Source of the DNA: Flavobacteriaceae bacterium
GTDB lineage: Bacteria; Bacteroidota; Bacteroidia; Flavobacteriales; Flavobacteriaceae
DNA length: 64,000 nt
Direction of reading: 5' to 3'
NCBI GenBank assembly: GCA_012959395.1
Contig: DUDG01000014.1
Coordinates: 62,001 to 126,000, forward strand
Under the pieces are notes generated by a model. That model ran no database searches and was not told the origin of the DNA. It saw only the letters and a program-made list of their open reading frames with translations. Position 1 is the first letter of the stretch. Each line of letters starts with the position of its first letter. Positions 42,415 through 52,123 of this stretch are shown here, piece after piece. The position numbers and the translations under genes were made by a program.

Positions 42415-43545
42415 TTATAATTTATTATTCATATTGTTTACCATTTTGATTTTCCATTTTGAAAAATTACCACTTATTATTTGTTTTCTTGCTTCTCTAA
42501 CTAGCCAAATATAAAATGCTAAATTATGAATTGTTGCTATTTGTCTTCCTAAAGCTTCTTTTGTTGTAAACAAATGACGTAAATAAGCTTTTGAATAATT
42601 TAAATCAACAAAACAATGATCATCTAAATCGATTACTTCAAAATTATTTTTCCATTTTTCATTTTTTATATTAATAGTTCCCATAGAAGTAAATAACATA
42701 CCATTTCTTGCGTTTCTAGATGGCATTACACAATCAAACATATCAACCCCTAGAGCTATATTTTCTAACAAATTAATAGGCGTTCCTACACCCATCAAAT
42801 ATCTAGGCTTACTTTTAGGTAAAATGTCACATACCAACTCTGTCATTGCATACATTTCTTCAGCAGGCTCACCAACAGATAAGCCACCAATTGCATTTCC
42901 TTCAGCTTCAATGCTAGAAATAAATTCAGCTGATTGAACTCTTAAATCTTTATATACACTTCCTTGTACAATTGGAAATAAAGTTTGGGAATAATCATAA
43001 ACAGATGGTGTATTATTAAATTCTTTAAAACATCTTTTAAGCCATCTATGAGTCATATGCATTGATTTTTCTGCATAATTGTATTCACAAGGATATGGAG
43101 TACATTCATCAAAAGCCATAATAATATCTGCTCCAATAGACTTTTGAATCTTTATAGCTCTTTCGGGTGAAAAAAAGTGATAAGAACCATCTATGTGAGA
43201 TTTAAACTCCACACCTTCTTCATTAATTTTCCTGTTAGCAGATAAAGAGTAGACTTGATACCCTCCACTATCAGTTAAAATAGGTCTATTCCAACTCATG
43301 AACTTATGTATGCCTCCTGCATTCTTAATAATTTCAGCTCCAGGTCTTAAAAATAAGTGGTAAGTATTTGATAAAATAATATCTGGGTTTATTTCATTTT
43401 CAAGATCTCTTTGATGAACACCTTTTACAGTGGCAGCAGTGCCTACTGGTATAAAAATAGGAGTTTCGATTACTCCATGTTCAGTCTTTATAGTTCCTGC
43501 TCTTGCCTTAGTATTTAAATCTTTAGAATCTAAATTGAAAATCAT
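42415..43545 (-). CDS. tgt: tRNA-guanine(34) transglycosylase
   Basis: ARAGTIKTEHGVIETPIFIPVGTAATVK; LTDSGGYQVYSLS; GGLSVGEPAEEMY; DCVMPSRNARNG. Start moved 5 codons downstream. Confidence 0.95.
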   Translation of the reverse strand: MIFNLDSKDLNTKARAGTIKTEHGVIETPIFIPVGTAATVKGVHQRDLENEINPDIILSNTYHLFLRPGAEIIKNAGGIHKFMSWNRPILTDSGGYQVYSLSANRKINEEGVEFKSHIDGSYHFFSPERAIKIQKSIGADIIMAFDECTPYPCEYNYAEKSMHMTHRWLKRCFKEFNNTPSVYDYSQTLFPIVQGSVYKDLRVQSAEFISSIEAEGNAIGGLSVGEPAEEMYAMTELVCDILPKSKPRYLMGVGTPINLLENIALGVDMFDCVMPSRNARNGMLFTSMGTINIKNEKWKNNFEVIDLDDHCFVDLNYSKAYLRHLFTTKEALGRQIATIHNLAFYIWLVREARKQIISGNFSKWKIKMVNNMNNKL

Positions 43546-43683
43546 ATAATAAAAACTCAAATATAATCATCTATTACGATTATGAATTCAATTTTAAATT
43601 GTTAACTAATAATGTATTTAATTATTAAAATTAGTTTGTAATAATTATGCATATAATTAAATTTATTGTTATTAAAATTACTA

Positions 43684-44523
43684 ATGAATTTTACATTAGA
43701 TGAATTTACTAGCCAGGTAAGAAGGGATATTTTAAGAATGGTTCACAAAGTTAATTCAGGTCACCCAGGAGGTTCATTGGGTTGTACTGAATTCTTAGTA
43801 GCACTGTATAGTACAATTATGAATCGTAAAGATGGTTTTGAAATGGATGGAATTGGGGAAGATCTATTTTTCTTGTCAAATGGTCATATATCCCCTGTCT
43901 TTTATAGTGTTTTATCGCGAATTGGCTACTTTGACGTTAAAGAGTTAAATACTTTTAGATTATTAGATTCTAGATTACAAGGACATCCTACAACCCACGA
44001 GGGACTTCCTGGTGTTAGAATTGCTTCAGGATCATTAGGGCAAGGGTTATCTGTAGCTCTTGGTGCCGCAGAAGGCAAGAAGCTTAATAATGACCCTAAT
44101 TTAATTTATACTCTTCACGGAGATGGTGAACTACAAGAAGGTCAAAACTGGGAAGCTATTATGTATGCTTCTGCAAAAAAAATAGATAATATAATCGCTA
44201 CAATTGATCTAAACGGAAAACAAATTGACGGAGCAACAGATGATGTTTTACCTATGGGTAGTATTAAACAAAAGTTTGAAGCATTTGACTGGCTAGTTGT
44301 AGAAATTGAAAAAGGGAATGATTTAAAAGAAATTTTGGAAGGAATGGAAAAAGCCAAAGCTCTTTCTGGAAAAGGAAAACCTATTTGTGTTTTACTTAAA
44401 ACTATGATGGGTAATGGAGTTGATTTTATGATGCATACTCATGCTTGGCATGGTAAAGCACCAAATGACGAACAATTAGCATCTGCTTTAGCTCAAAATA
44501 AAGAAACTTTGGGGGATTATTAA
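43684..44523 (+). CDS. transketolase, N-terminal subunit
   Basis: [33 protein letters not shown]; ThDP motif [20 protein letters not shown] at 43684 preferred over the TTG at 43666. Confidence 0.93.
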   Translation: MNFTLDEFTSQVRRDILRMVHKVNSGHPGGSLGCTEFLVALYSTIMNRKDGFEMDGIGEDLFFLSNGHISPVFYSVLSRIGYFDVKELNTFRLLDSRLQGHPTTHEGLPGVRIASGSLGQGLSVALGAAEGKKLNNDPNLIYTLHGDGELQEGQNWEAIMYASAKKIDNIIATIDLNGKQIDGATDDVLPMGSIKQKFEAFDWLVVEIEKGNDLKEILEGMEKAKALSGKGKPICVLLKTMMGNGVDFMMHTHAWHGKAPNDEQLASALAQNKETLGDY

Positions 44524-44543
44524 CTCTAAATCACTTTAACAAT

Positions 44544-45503
44544 ATGAAAACATATAATTACACTGAAAAAAAAGATACAAGAAGTGGTTTTGGAGCTGGT
44601 TTAGCAGAACTTGGAAGAAAAAATCCAAATGTAGTAGCCCTATGTGCAGACCTTGTTGGTTCATTAAAAATGAATCAATTTATTGATGAGAATCCAGAGC
44701 GTTTTTTTCAAGTAGGAATTGCAGAAGCTAACATGATGGGAATTGCTGCTGGATTAACAATTGGAGGCAAAATACCCTTTACCGGAACTTTTGCAAATTT
44801 TTCTACTGGAAGAGTTTATGATCAAATTCGTCAGTCAATTGCCTATTCAAATAAAAATGTTAAAATATGTGCTTCACATGCAGGGCTTACGCTTGGAGAA
44901 GATGGGGCTACTCATCAAATATTGGAAGATATTGGTCTTATGAAAATGCTTCCTGGTATGGTTGTTATAAATCCTTGTGATTATAACCAAACCAAAGCTG
45001 CGACCATAGCTATTGCTGATTACAAAGGACCCGTTTATTTACGTTTCGGAAGGCCTTCAGTACCAGTTTTCACACCCAAAAACCAAACCTTTGAAATAGG
45101 GAAAGCTATACAATTGCAAGAAGGAACAGACGTTACCATTATTGCTACTGGTCATTTAGTTTGGGAAGCTTTAGAAGCAGCTAAAGCTCTAAATGAAAAA
45201 GGTATTTCTGCAGATGTATTAAATATTCATACTATTAAACCGTTAGATGATAATGCCATTTTGAAATCTATAAATAAAACTGGATGTGTAGTAACTGCTG
45301 AAGAACATAATTATTTAGGTGGTTTAGGAGAAAGTGTAGCAAGAGTGTTAGTGAAAAATAATCCTGCTCCTCAAGAATTCATTGCTACCAATGACACATT
45401 TGGAGAGTCTGGTAAACCACAACAATTGATGGAAAAGTACGGACTCAATTATAAATCTATAGTAGAATCATCAATTAAAGTAATCGAAAGAAAAAATAAT
45501 TGA
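44544..45503 (+). CDS. transketolase, C-terminal subunit
   Basis: 319 aa; [42 protein letters not shown]; transketolase C domain. Confidence 0.93.
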   Translation: MKTYNYTEKKDTRSGFGAGLAELGRKNPNVVALCADLVGSLKMNQFIDENPERFFQVGIAEANMMGIAAGLTIGGKIPFTGTFANFSTGRVYDQIRQSIAYSNKNVKICASHAGLTLGEDGATHQILEDIGLMKMLPGMVVINPCDYNQTKAATIAIADYKGPVYLRFGRPSVPVFTPKNQTFEIGKAIQLQEGTDVTIIATGHLVWEALEAAKALNEKGISADVLNIHTIKPLDDNAILKSINKTGCVVTAEEHNYLGGLGESVARVLVKNNPAPQEFIATNDTFGESGKPQQLMEKYGLNYKSIVESSIKVIERKNN

Positions 45504-46120
45504 AAAAAATTACTTATTTATTTTTCTTTATCACACTAAATATATATTCTCAATTTGAATATGGAATAAAAGGTGGAATAAATTTTAATGGTAATCTAAA
45601 TGTCGCTTTAGAGATAGAATCTTTAGATTTAGGATTTCCAACAAATAATTATGAATCAAGAAATGGCGAACATTTTGGTTTATTTTTTAAAATTAATTTT
45701 AATAAATTTTATTTAAGGCCTGAAATTAATTATACAAGAATCAAAAATAGTTATGATTTATTTTTAGTGCCTAAACGTGATGTTGTTACTGATTTTAATG
45801 AAACAAAAATTGATGTTCCTGTACTAATAGGATATAAACCATTTAAATATTTAAATATTTTTGCAGGTCCGAGATTTGAATATAATAAAAAAGTAAAAGA
45901 TCTTAATAATTTGAGTATTAGTGATCTAAATACTGATTTTCAAATAGGTCTTCAATATGGTGTAGGAGTGAAATTCTATAAATTTGAATTAGATTTGAGA
46001 GTTGAAAGAGGGTTTGAAAAAAATGAAATAAATTACTTGAAAGATGCCATAGGATCCAAAAATCAATATATTACTTCAATTGGTAAAATTTACCTGTTAG
46101 CCTTATCATTTTATTTGTAG
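45500..46120 (+). CDS. outer membrane beta-barrel protein (PorT/OmpW-like) with TTG start
   Basis: Signal peptide [18 protein letters not shown] begins at TTG 45500, sharing TTGA with the preceding stop; alternating beta-strand pattern; YGIKGGINF start. Confidence 0.8.
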   Translation: MKKITYLFFFITLNIYSQFEYGIKGGINFNGNLNVALEIESLDLGFPTNNYESRNGEHFGLFFKINFNKFYLRPEINYTRIKNSYDLFLVPKRDVVTDFNETKIDVPVLIGYKPFKYLNIFAGPRFEYNKKVKDLNNLSISDLNTDFQIGLQYGVGVKFYKFELDLRVERGFEKNEINYLKDAIGSKNQYITSIGKIYLLALSFYL

Positions 46121-46124
46121 AAAA

Positions 46125-47024
46125 CTATTCGTTATCGTTATCTAGATAATCAGGAATACCATCTCCATCTGTGTCATCCACTACACCATCACCATCTGCA
46201 TCATACTCATCAATAGTAAGTACCCCATCACCATCATCATCTGCATCTCTATAATTAGGGAGATTATCTTCATCAGTATCATCATTACTAAAAATATGAT
46301 CTCCATTTAAATCTTCATCGATAGAATTGATTCCATCATGATCATGATCAGTAGAATTATACGTAGTTAAATTAATTTGAAAAATTAATGGAGAATAAGC
46401 AGGGATAGAAATAGTTGAGTTATTATAATAACCTAAAGCAGAAGGCATAATAGTCATTCCTATTCCATAATTACTTAATAAGTAAGTGCCATCATTATTA
46501 GTAGAAATATCACCTCTTTTAAGCAAGGCCGTAAATTCTTTAAATCCTCTAACAGTAGTTGTGTTATCTAGCCAAGTAGGGTTTTTTCTATTATCAAAAG
46601 TAGTGTTACCTAGTGTCATACCCTTATATGCCACAAAAACAGAATCAGCAACAGTCGGACTATCCCCATTTCCTTCTCTGTTAATGATATAATACATATT
46701 ATGTGAAATCATTTCATTATTATCATCCTCTATATCTATACTTAGAATTGACACTTGATCAAATAAAGAAATCTTATCATTATTATCTCCAGAAATTGTA
46801 TCAATCAATAACTCAACAGTATTATTACTAGATAAATTTTCGAAATCTTTATAATTGTAAAAATGTGTCTGAAGAAACTCAACAATAGAATCATTCTCTA
46901 AAACATATTGAGGACCAATATCATTAGAAGGGATTTCTTCAATTGACGAACTATCTTTGGAACATGAATATATAACCAAAATTAAAAAGAAATTATAAAA
47001 AATAAATTTGAAAGAATTTCTCAT
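46125..47024 (-). CDS. FKBP-like lipoprotein with C-terminal Asp-rich (thrombospondin type 3-like) calcium-binding repeats
   Basis: Lipobox VIYSC; FKBP-like DSVFVAYKGMTLGNTTFDN..WLDNTTTVRGFKEFTALLKRG; tail DADDDGDGVLTIDEYDADGDGVVDDTDGDGIPDYLDND. Confidence 0.8.
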   Translation of the reverse strand: MRNSFKFIFYNFFLILVIYSCSKDSSSIEEIPSNDIGPQYVLENDSIVEFLQTHFYNYKDFENLSSNNTVELLIDTISGDNNDKISLFDQVSILSIDIEDDNNEMISHNMYYIINREGNGDSPTVADSVFVAYKGMTLGNTTFDNRKNPTWLDNTTTVRGFKEFTALLKRGDISTNNDGTYLLSNYGIGMTIMPSALGYYNNSTISIPAYSPLIFQINLTTYNSTDHDHDGINSIDEDLNGDHIFSNDDTDEDNLPNYRDADDDGDGVLTIDEYDADGDGVVDDTDGDGIPDYLDNDNE

Positions 47025-47097
47025 AAATTAAATAAATATGGCGCAAGATACAATTTTCTTATATTTTTGATCTAATTAATATGTATATAATTATAAA

Positions 47098-47457
47098 ATG
47101 AGAATCGATAAATATTTATGGTATACTAGAATATATAAATCAAGGACTCTTGCTAGTAACGCTTGTAAAAAGGGGCATGTTAAAATTGATTCTAAATCTT
47201 TAAAACCATCAAGTGAAGTTTATCCAAACATGACCTTTGTTGTTAAAAAAAATCAAATTTTAAATCAATTTAAAATAATTGATTTACCATTATCTAGAGT
47301 TGGTGCTAAAATAGTTGAAATCTATATAGTCAATTTAACTCCCAAAACTGAATTAGAAAAAAAAGAAATTATTCAAAACAATAAAAATAATTTTAGATTC
47401 AAAGGAAAACCAAGCAAAAAAGAAAGAAGGGATATACAAGATTATTTAAATGAATAA
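47098..47457 (+). CDS. RNA-binding S4 domain protein (Hsp15-like)
   Basis: MRIDKYLWYTRIYKSRTLASNACKKGHVKIDSK S4 domain. Confidence 0.87.
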   Translation: MRIDKYLWYTRIYKSRTLASNACKKGHVKIDSKSLKPSSEVYPNMTFVVKKNQILNQFKIIDLPLSRVGAKIVEIYIVNLTPKTELEKKEIIQNNKNNFRFKGKPSKKERRDIQDYLNE

Positions 47458-47487
47458 CTATCTTTATATGATATAAAAAAATGAATA

Positions 47488-47988
47488 TTGAATTCAAAGC
47501 ATAAAATACTGGGGCAAGATCGCATTAACAAAATTGTTAAAAGAATTGCTTTTCAAATACATGAAAAAAATCAAAATGAATCAGAAATTATATTGATTGG
47601 GATTTTAAAAAATGGATTTATTTTATCTAATTTAATTGAAAAAGAACTTCAAAAAATAAGTAAATCAAAAATTCAGTTATTATCAATAAAAGTTAATAAA
47701 AAAAGCCCTTTAGATTCCGTTGAACTTAGTAGTGATTTAAATAAAATAAAAAACAAGTCATTAGTTCTAATTGATGATGTTTTAAATTCTGGCAAAACCT
47801 TAATTCATTGTGTTAAATATTTATTAGACGTTCCCTTGGCTAATTTTAACACCGTCGTTTTGATTGATCGAAATCATAAAAAATACCCTATTAAAATTGA
47901 TTTTAAAGGCCTTTCCTTGTCAACTTCAATAAAAGAAAATGTAAGTGTGGTTTTTGATAAAAACAATTCCTATGCTTTTATAGATTAA
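47488..47988 (+). CDS. phosphoribosyltransferase (PyrR-like), TTG start
   Basis: PRPP-binding motif LVLIDDVLNSGKTLIH; NKIVKRIAFQIHEKN; LIDRNHKKYPIKIDFKG. Confidence 0.82.
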   Translation: MNSKHKILGQDRINKIVKRIAFQIHEKNQNESEIILIGILKNGFILSNLIEKELQKISKSKIQLLSIKVNKKSPLDSVELSSDLNKIKNKSLVLIDDVLNSGKTLIHCVKYLLDVPLANFNTVVLIDRNHKKYPIKIDFKGLSLSTSIKENVSVVFDKNNSYAFID

Positions 47989-48547
47989 TCTTTTCTATAA
48001 TTTCTTTTGAAATTTCTGAAACACTTTTTTCATTAACGTTTATTTTATAGTGTGCTTGATTATAAAATGGAAATCTTTCAAAAAGATGTTTAGATACATA
48101 TTCTAACATATCCTTAATAGAATCAATTGAAGATACTAAAGGTCTTTTCTTTTTTTCATAAAATAATCTCTTGGCCAAGATGTTATTAGGAGTATTGATA
48201 AAAAATACTTTTTTAGAATTTTCTACTATTAATTTCATGTTATTAGAATAACAAGGAGTGCCTCCACCTAAAGAAATAATAAATTTCTCTTTTGAATTTA
48301 ATAGTTCTTTTAAGCTAGTATGTTCAATTTTTCTAAATTCAATTTCTCCTTTAAAATTAAACATGTCTGAAATACTCATACCATGTTTATTAACTATAAA
48401 ATCATCAAGGTCTATATATTTTAATCCTATTAAATTACCTATATATTTTGCTAGAGATGACTTACCACTAGCCATGTATCCTAAAATAATAACATGTGAA
48501 TTTATTGTACGAGTAGATGTTTTCAAAATAGATAAATATAATTCCAC
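47978..48547 (-). CDS. aroK: shikimate kinase (start uncertain)
   Basis: VIILGYMASGKSSLAKYIG Walker A; YIDLDDFIV; FRKIEHTSLKELL; ISLGGGTPCY. Confidence 0.9.
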   Translation of the reverse strand: MELYLSILKTSTRTINSHVIILGYMASGKSSLAKYIGNLIGLKYIDLDDFIVNKHGMSISDMFNFKGEIEFRKIEHTSLKELLNSKEKFIISLGGGTPCYSNNMKLIVENSKKVFFINTPNNILAKRLFYEKKKRPLVSSIDSIKDMLEYVSKHLFERFPFYNQAHYKINVNEKSVSEISKEIIEKINL

Positions 48548-48566
48548 AAATTTATAAGAAATTCTC

Positions 48567-48598
48567 TTTGATTAATAAATTTATTGAACCTATATTTG
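48567..48598 (+). promoter_or_regulatory. Bacteroidota-type promoter for the tRNA-Lys/Lys/Leu cluster
   Basis: TTTG (48567-48570) - 20 nt - TATATTTG (48591-48598), matching TTTG / TAnnTTTG; about 24 nt upstream of the first tRNA. Confidence 0.6.
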
Positions 48599-48621
48599 CA
48601 GCCATTAAAATCTAATTAATA

Positions 48622-48694
48622 GATTTGGTAGCTCAGCTGGTAGAGCATCTCCCTTTTAAGGAGAGGGTCCTGGGTTCGAACCCCAGCCAAATCA
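48622..48694 (+). tRNA. tRNA-Lys (TTT)
   Basis: Cloverleaf: acceptor GATTTGG/CCAAATC, anticodon arm TCTCC-CTTTTAA-GGAGA, T arm CTGGG-TTCGAAC-CCCAG. CCA not encoded. Confidence 0.95.
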
Positions 48695-48698
48695 CTTA

Positions 48699-48771
48699 GA
48701 CCTGGTAGCTCAGCTGGTAGAGCATCTCCCTTTTAAGGAGAGGGTCCTGGGTTCGAGCCCCAGCCAGGTCA
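48699..48771 (+). tRNA. tRNA-Lys (TTT), second tandem copy
   Basis: Acceptor GACCTGG/CCAGGTC; identical anticodon arm; T loop TTCGAGC. CCA not encoded. Confidence 0.95.
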
Positions 48772-48782
48772 CTACTTACTTT

Positions 48783-48868
48783 GCGCACGTGGCGGAATTG
48801 GTAGACGCGCTAGGTTGAGGGCCTAGTGAGATTAATATCTCGTGGAGGTTCAAATCCTCTCGTGCGCA
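48783..48868 (+). tRNA. tRNA-Leu (GAG)
   Basis: Acceptor GCGCACG/CGTGCGC; anticodon arm CTAGG-TTGAGGG-CCTAG; long variable arm; T arm GAGG-TTCAAAT-CCTC. Confidence 0.95.
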
Positions 48869-48911
48869 CATTTTTAATTTCACTTTTAGCGAGGTTTTTT
48901 TATATTTAAAA

Positions 48912-49370
48912 ATGGAACTAAATTTTTCTCAATTAAAAAGTTGTTTGGATAAATTAAAAAAAGATACTAATCCTAAATGGGGTACAATGTCATCTACTGA
49001 AATGCTATGTCATTGCAATAATTTTATCGAAGTTTCAATAGGTAAGAAAAAAATCAGTTTTACAACTAAGATTTTGGGAAAGATTTTTGGAAAATTATAT
49101 TTGAAATATTTAATATCAATAGATTTTAATATTAATAGATTTTTAAAAAATTCTAAAACATTAAAAGCATTCAAATCTTTTCCAATATCCATTAATTTTG
49201 AAAATCAAAAAGATAAATTAATCAAAAACATAGATATGTTGGATAAAATCTATTCTAAACAAATTACTCACCAACTTTATGGAAAGATTAAAACCAAACT
49301 ATTTAAAAGGTTAATGTTTTTTCATACTAAATATCACTTTAATCAATTTAGTATTTTAAACCAATGTTAA
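48912..49370 (+). CDS. DUF1569 (DinB-like) family protein
   Basis: MELNFSQLKSCLDKLKKDTNPKWGTMSSTEMLCHCNNFIEVSIG; C-terminal HTKYHFNQF. Confidence 0.7.
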   Translation: MELNFSQLKSCLDKLKKDTNPKWGTMSSTEMLCHCNNFIEVSIGKKKISFTTKILGKIFGKLYLKYLISIDFNINRFLKNSKTLKAFKSFPISINFENQKDKLIKNIDMLDKIYSKQITHQLYGKIKTKLFKRLMFFHTKYHFNQFSILNQC

Positions 49371-49388
49371 TAGTTCTTAAAAGATATT

Positions 49389-49862
49389 TTAAATAGCTGC
49401 CATTTCAATAGCTGCAATAGCTGATTCAGTACCTTTATTTCCAAATTTACCTCCACTCCTGTCAATCGCTTGTTCCATATTCTCATCAGTTAAAACACAA
49501 AAAATTACAGGAATATTACCAGAAAGATTCAAATCTTTAATTCCATTACTAGTAGCATTACAAATAAAATCAAAATGCTTAGTTTCTCCTCTAATAACAC
49601 TTCCAATAGCAATAATAGCATTTACATCTTCCTGTTGCATTTTTTTACAACCATAAATAAGTTCGAAACTTCCGGGAACTTTTAAAATATTGATGTTTAT
49701 ATCTAAAGCACCTTTAGATTTTAGAAGGTCAATACATCCTTTAAGTAAGTTATCAGTAATTTCTCTATTCCATTTTGAAACAACAATACCAAATTTAAAA
49801 TTAGATGCATCAGGGATTTTTTTTAAATCAATATTGTTAAGGTTGTTAAATTCTGAAGACAT
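49389..49862 (-). CDS. ribH: 6,7-dimethyl-8-ribityllumazine synthase
   Basis: KFGIVVSKWNREIT, KVPGSFELIYGCKKM, AIGSVIRGETKHFDFI, GNKGTESAIAAIEMA. Confidence 0.95.
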   Translation of the reverse strand: MSSEFNNLNNIDLKKIPDASNFKFGIVVSKWNREITDNLLKGCIDLLKSKGALDININILKVPGSFELIYGCKKMQQEDVNAIIAIGSVIRGETKHFDFICNATSNGIKDLNLSGNIPVIFCVLTDENMEQAIDRSGGKFGNKGTESAIAAIEMAAI

Positions 49863-49864
49863 TT

Positions 49865-50626
49865 TTAATTTTTCAAAGAGTTTTTTTCAATCTGAATGTC
49901 AATTAGAAAAGATTCTGAAGATTTAGAATAATCCTCTTTAATTCTTTTATAATAATCCAGTGCTGTAGATTTTTTACCTAAGAAAGAGGCAATATTACCA
50001 GCCTTAAGTAAAAATTTTGGAGATGTAAAATCATTAGTACTTGAATTAATTGCATCATCATATGAATCTAAAGCATCTTCTAATTGGTCTAATTCTGCAA
50101 ATGAATCACCGATAACTCCCAAAGCAAGAGCCTTTAAAATTTCATTTTCACTATCAAAATCATTTAAATACTCAATTGAATTTTTAAAATCATTTAAATG
50201 ATAATATGCCATACCTGCACTATACAGAGAAATATTTGCAGCATCCGTTCCTCTATAATTCTTTATAATATCTAAAAAACCATACTTTCCGTCAGCCCCA
50301 TTAAGAGATAATAAAAATAAAGAATCACTTTGTTCAGTATTAATTAATGCTTGACTAAAATAGTATTGAGCAGTGAATAATTCATTATTTGCTTCATCAG
50401 AATTAGGATCTAGAATCATTTTTGAGTAACCTAAATAGCCTAAAACAACTATAACGGTAATACCAACAAAACTAATAATATAGTTTTGATATTTTGAAAC
50501 TAATTGCTCAGTCCTAGAAGCACTTTGATCAAGTGTTTCAAAAACTTCAGCAGTTGTGCTTGCATTTTTATCTGAATTAAACTTATTTGATTTAGATTTA
50601 AATCCTTTTTTCTTATAGGTTGCCAT
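49865..50626 (-). CDS. membrane-anchored tetratricopeptide repeat protein (YfgM/BamD-like)
   Basis: One TM (YIISFVGITVIVVLGYLGY) and TPR pattern NISLYSAGMAYYHLNDFKNSIEYLNDF. Confidence 0.75.
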   Translation of the reverse strand: MATYKKKGFKSKSNKFNSDKNASTTAEVFETLDQSASRTEQLVSKYQNYIISFVGITVIVVLGYLGYSKMILDPNSDEANNELFTAQYYFSQALINTEQSDSLFLLSLNGADGKYGFLDIIKNYRGTDAANISLYSAGMAYYHLNDFKNSIEYLNDFDSENEILKALALGVIGDSFAELDQLEDALDSYDDAINSSTNDFTSPKFLLKAGNIASFLGKKSTALDYYKRIKEDYSKSSESFLIDIQIEKNSLKN

Positions 50627-50741
50627 GGTCTATTTTTAATAATTGGGTAAAAATAAAATATTATTCCAATGATTTAGGAGAAAAAACTAATTATTTTTAT
50701 ATAATTTGCATCTAGTTGTAAAATTTTACTGAAAATCAATA

Positions 50742-51830
50742 ATGAATTCTTTAATTCTTAACAAACTATCTTTAATTAATTACAAAAACATTCTTTCAAG
50801 TGATTTTGAGCTTGATAGTAATATAAACTGTTTTGTAGGAAATAATGGTGTTGGAAAGACTAATGTACTTGATTCTATTTATCACCTTGCTATGAGTAAA
50901 AGCTATTTTCATTCTTTAAGTTCGCAAACAATAAATCATAATGCAAAATTCATGTTAATTGAAGGAGATTTTACAAAAGGAATTAAAAATGAAAATATAA
51001 TATGTAGTTTAAAAAAAGGACAAAATAAAACACTTAAAAGAAATGGTAAAATTTATAAAAGGTTTTCAGACCATATTGGTCTAATTCCTTTAGTGATGAT
51101 TTCACCTTATGATAGAGATTTAATTCAAGAAGGCAGCTCTAATAGAAGAAAATTTACTGATAATGTAATTTCTCAAACTAATAAAACATACCTAACTCAA
51201 ATAATAAAATATCAGAAAATACTATTTCAAAGAAATGCTTTATTAAAATTTTTCAAAAAAAAACAAACTTTTGATATTGATATTTTAAAGGTTTATGACA
51301 ATCAACTTTCAGAACTAAGTATACCTATCCATAACACAAGATTAGATTTTTTTAAAAATTTTGTTCCAGTATTTATTAAAAGATATAATTCAATTAGTCA
51401 AAACAAAGAGACAGTTAATATTTCTTACGATAGTCAACTTAACTTTGAATCCTTAAATAACCTATTAAATAATAGTTTAGAAAAAGACAGAATAGTTCAA
51501 TATACAAGTTGCGGGATTCATAAAGATGATTTAATTTTTGAAATTGATAAATTCCCAATAAAAAAGTTTGGTAGTCAAGGACAACAAAAAACTTTTTTAA
51601 TAGCATTAAAGCTAGCTCAGTTTGATTATTTAAAAACTGAATCAAACTCATCTCCTATTCTGCTTTTAGATGATATTTTTGATAAATTAGATAATAATAG
51701 AGTAAAACAACTTATACAATTGGTAAATGAAGATGAATTTGGACAATTGTTTATTTCTGATACAGATTATAATAGAACTGAAAAGATAATTAGTAAAATT
51801 GACTCTTCTTATAAAATGTTTAAACTATGA
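50742..51830 (+). CDS. recF: DNA replication and repair protein RecF
   Basis: NCFVGNNGVGKTNVLDSIYHLA; RRKFTDNVIS; GSQGQQKTFLIALKLAQ; PILLLDDIFDKLD. Confidence 0.95.
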   Translation: MNSLILNKLSLINYKNILSSDFELDSNINCFVGNNGVGKTNVLDSIYHLAMSKSYFHSLSSQTINHNAKFMLIEGDFTKGIKNENIICSLKKGQNKTLKRNGKIYKRFSDHIGLIPLVMISPYDRDLIQEGSSNRRKFTDNVISQTNKTYLTQIIKYQKILFQRNALLKFFKKKQTFDIDILKVYDNQLSELSIPIHNTRLDFFKNFVPVFIKRYNSISQNKETVNISYDSQLNFESLNNLLNNSLEKDRIVQYTSCGIHKDDLIFEIDKFPIKKFGSQGQQKTFLIALKLAQFDYLKTESNSSPILLLDDIFDKLDNNRVKQLIQLVNEDEFGQLFISDTDYNRTEKIISKIDSSYKMFKL

Positions 51831-52123
51831 AAAGAAATTTTGAGTCAAAAAGTATAAAAATAATTTTAGATAATTTAATTACAGGTTCAAAATCTCTAAA
51901 CTCTGGTTTAAACAATATTAAAGTTCAAAAATTATGGCAAGAAACTATGGGCTCTAACGTAAACTCTTATACTAAAGAGATTACTTTAAAAAATAAAACT
52001 TTGTATGTAAGTCTATCATCATCAGTGCTAAGACAAGAACTTAGTTATGGTAAACAAAAAATTGTAGACCTAATAAATAAAGAAATAGGAAATGAAATTA
52101 TAACTAAAATAGTTTTAAGATAA
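51827..52123 (+). CDS. DUF721 / DciA-like protein
   Basis: 98 aa; [47 protein letters not shown]; coupled to recF (4-nt overlap). Confidence 0.8.
   Translation: MKRNFESKSIKIILDNLITGSKSLNSGLNNIKVQKLWQETMGSNVNSYTKEITLKNKTLYVSLSSSVLRQELSYGKQKIVDLINKEIGNEIITKIVLR

Noticed and set aside
44761-44943. Same-strand out-of-frame ORF (60 aa) inside the transketolase C-terminal gene
   Set aside because: Fully nested in a conserved coding frame with no supporting motif.
43666-45503. Split transketolase as a novel arrangement
   Set aside because: Two-gene transketolases (N- and C-terminal subunits) are well known in Bacteroidota and other phyla.
48869-48905. Possible rho-independent terminator after tRNA-Leu (T5 and T7 runs)
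   Set aside because: T-runs are present but I could not build a convincing stem from the intervening sequence without using tRNA bases; T-runs are common in this AT-rich DNA.
49389-49862. FMN riboswitch upstream of ribH or ribD
   Set aside because: No conserved FMN-aptamer motif (AGGGGCGGGGC-type) is visible near either gene.
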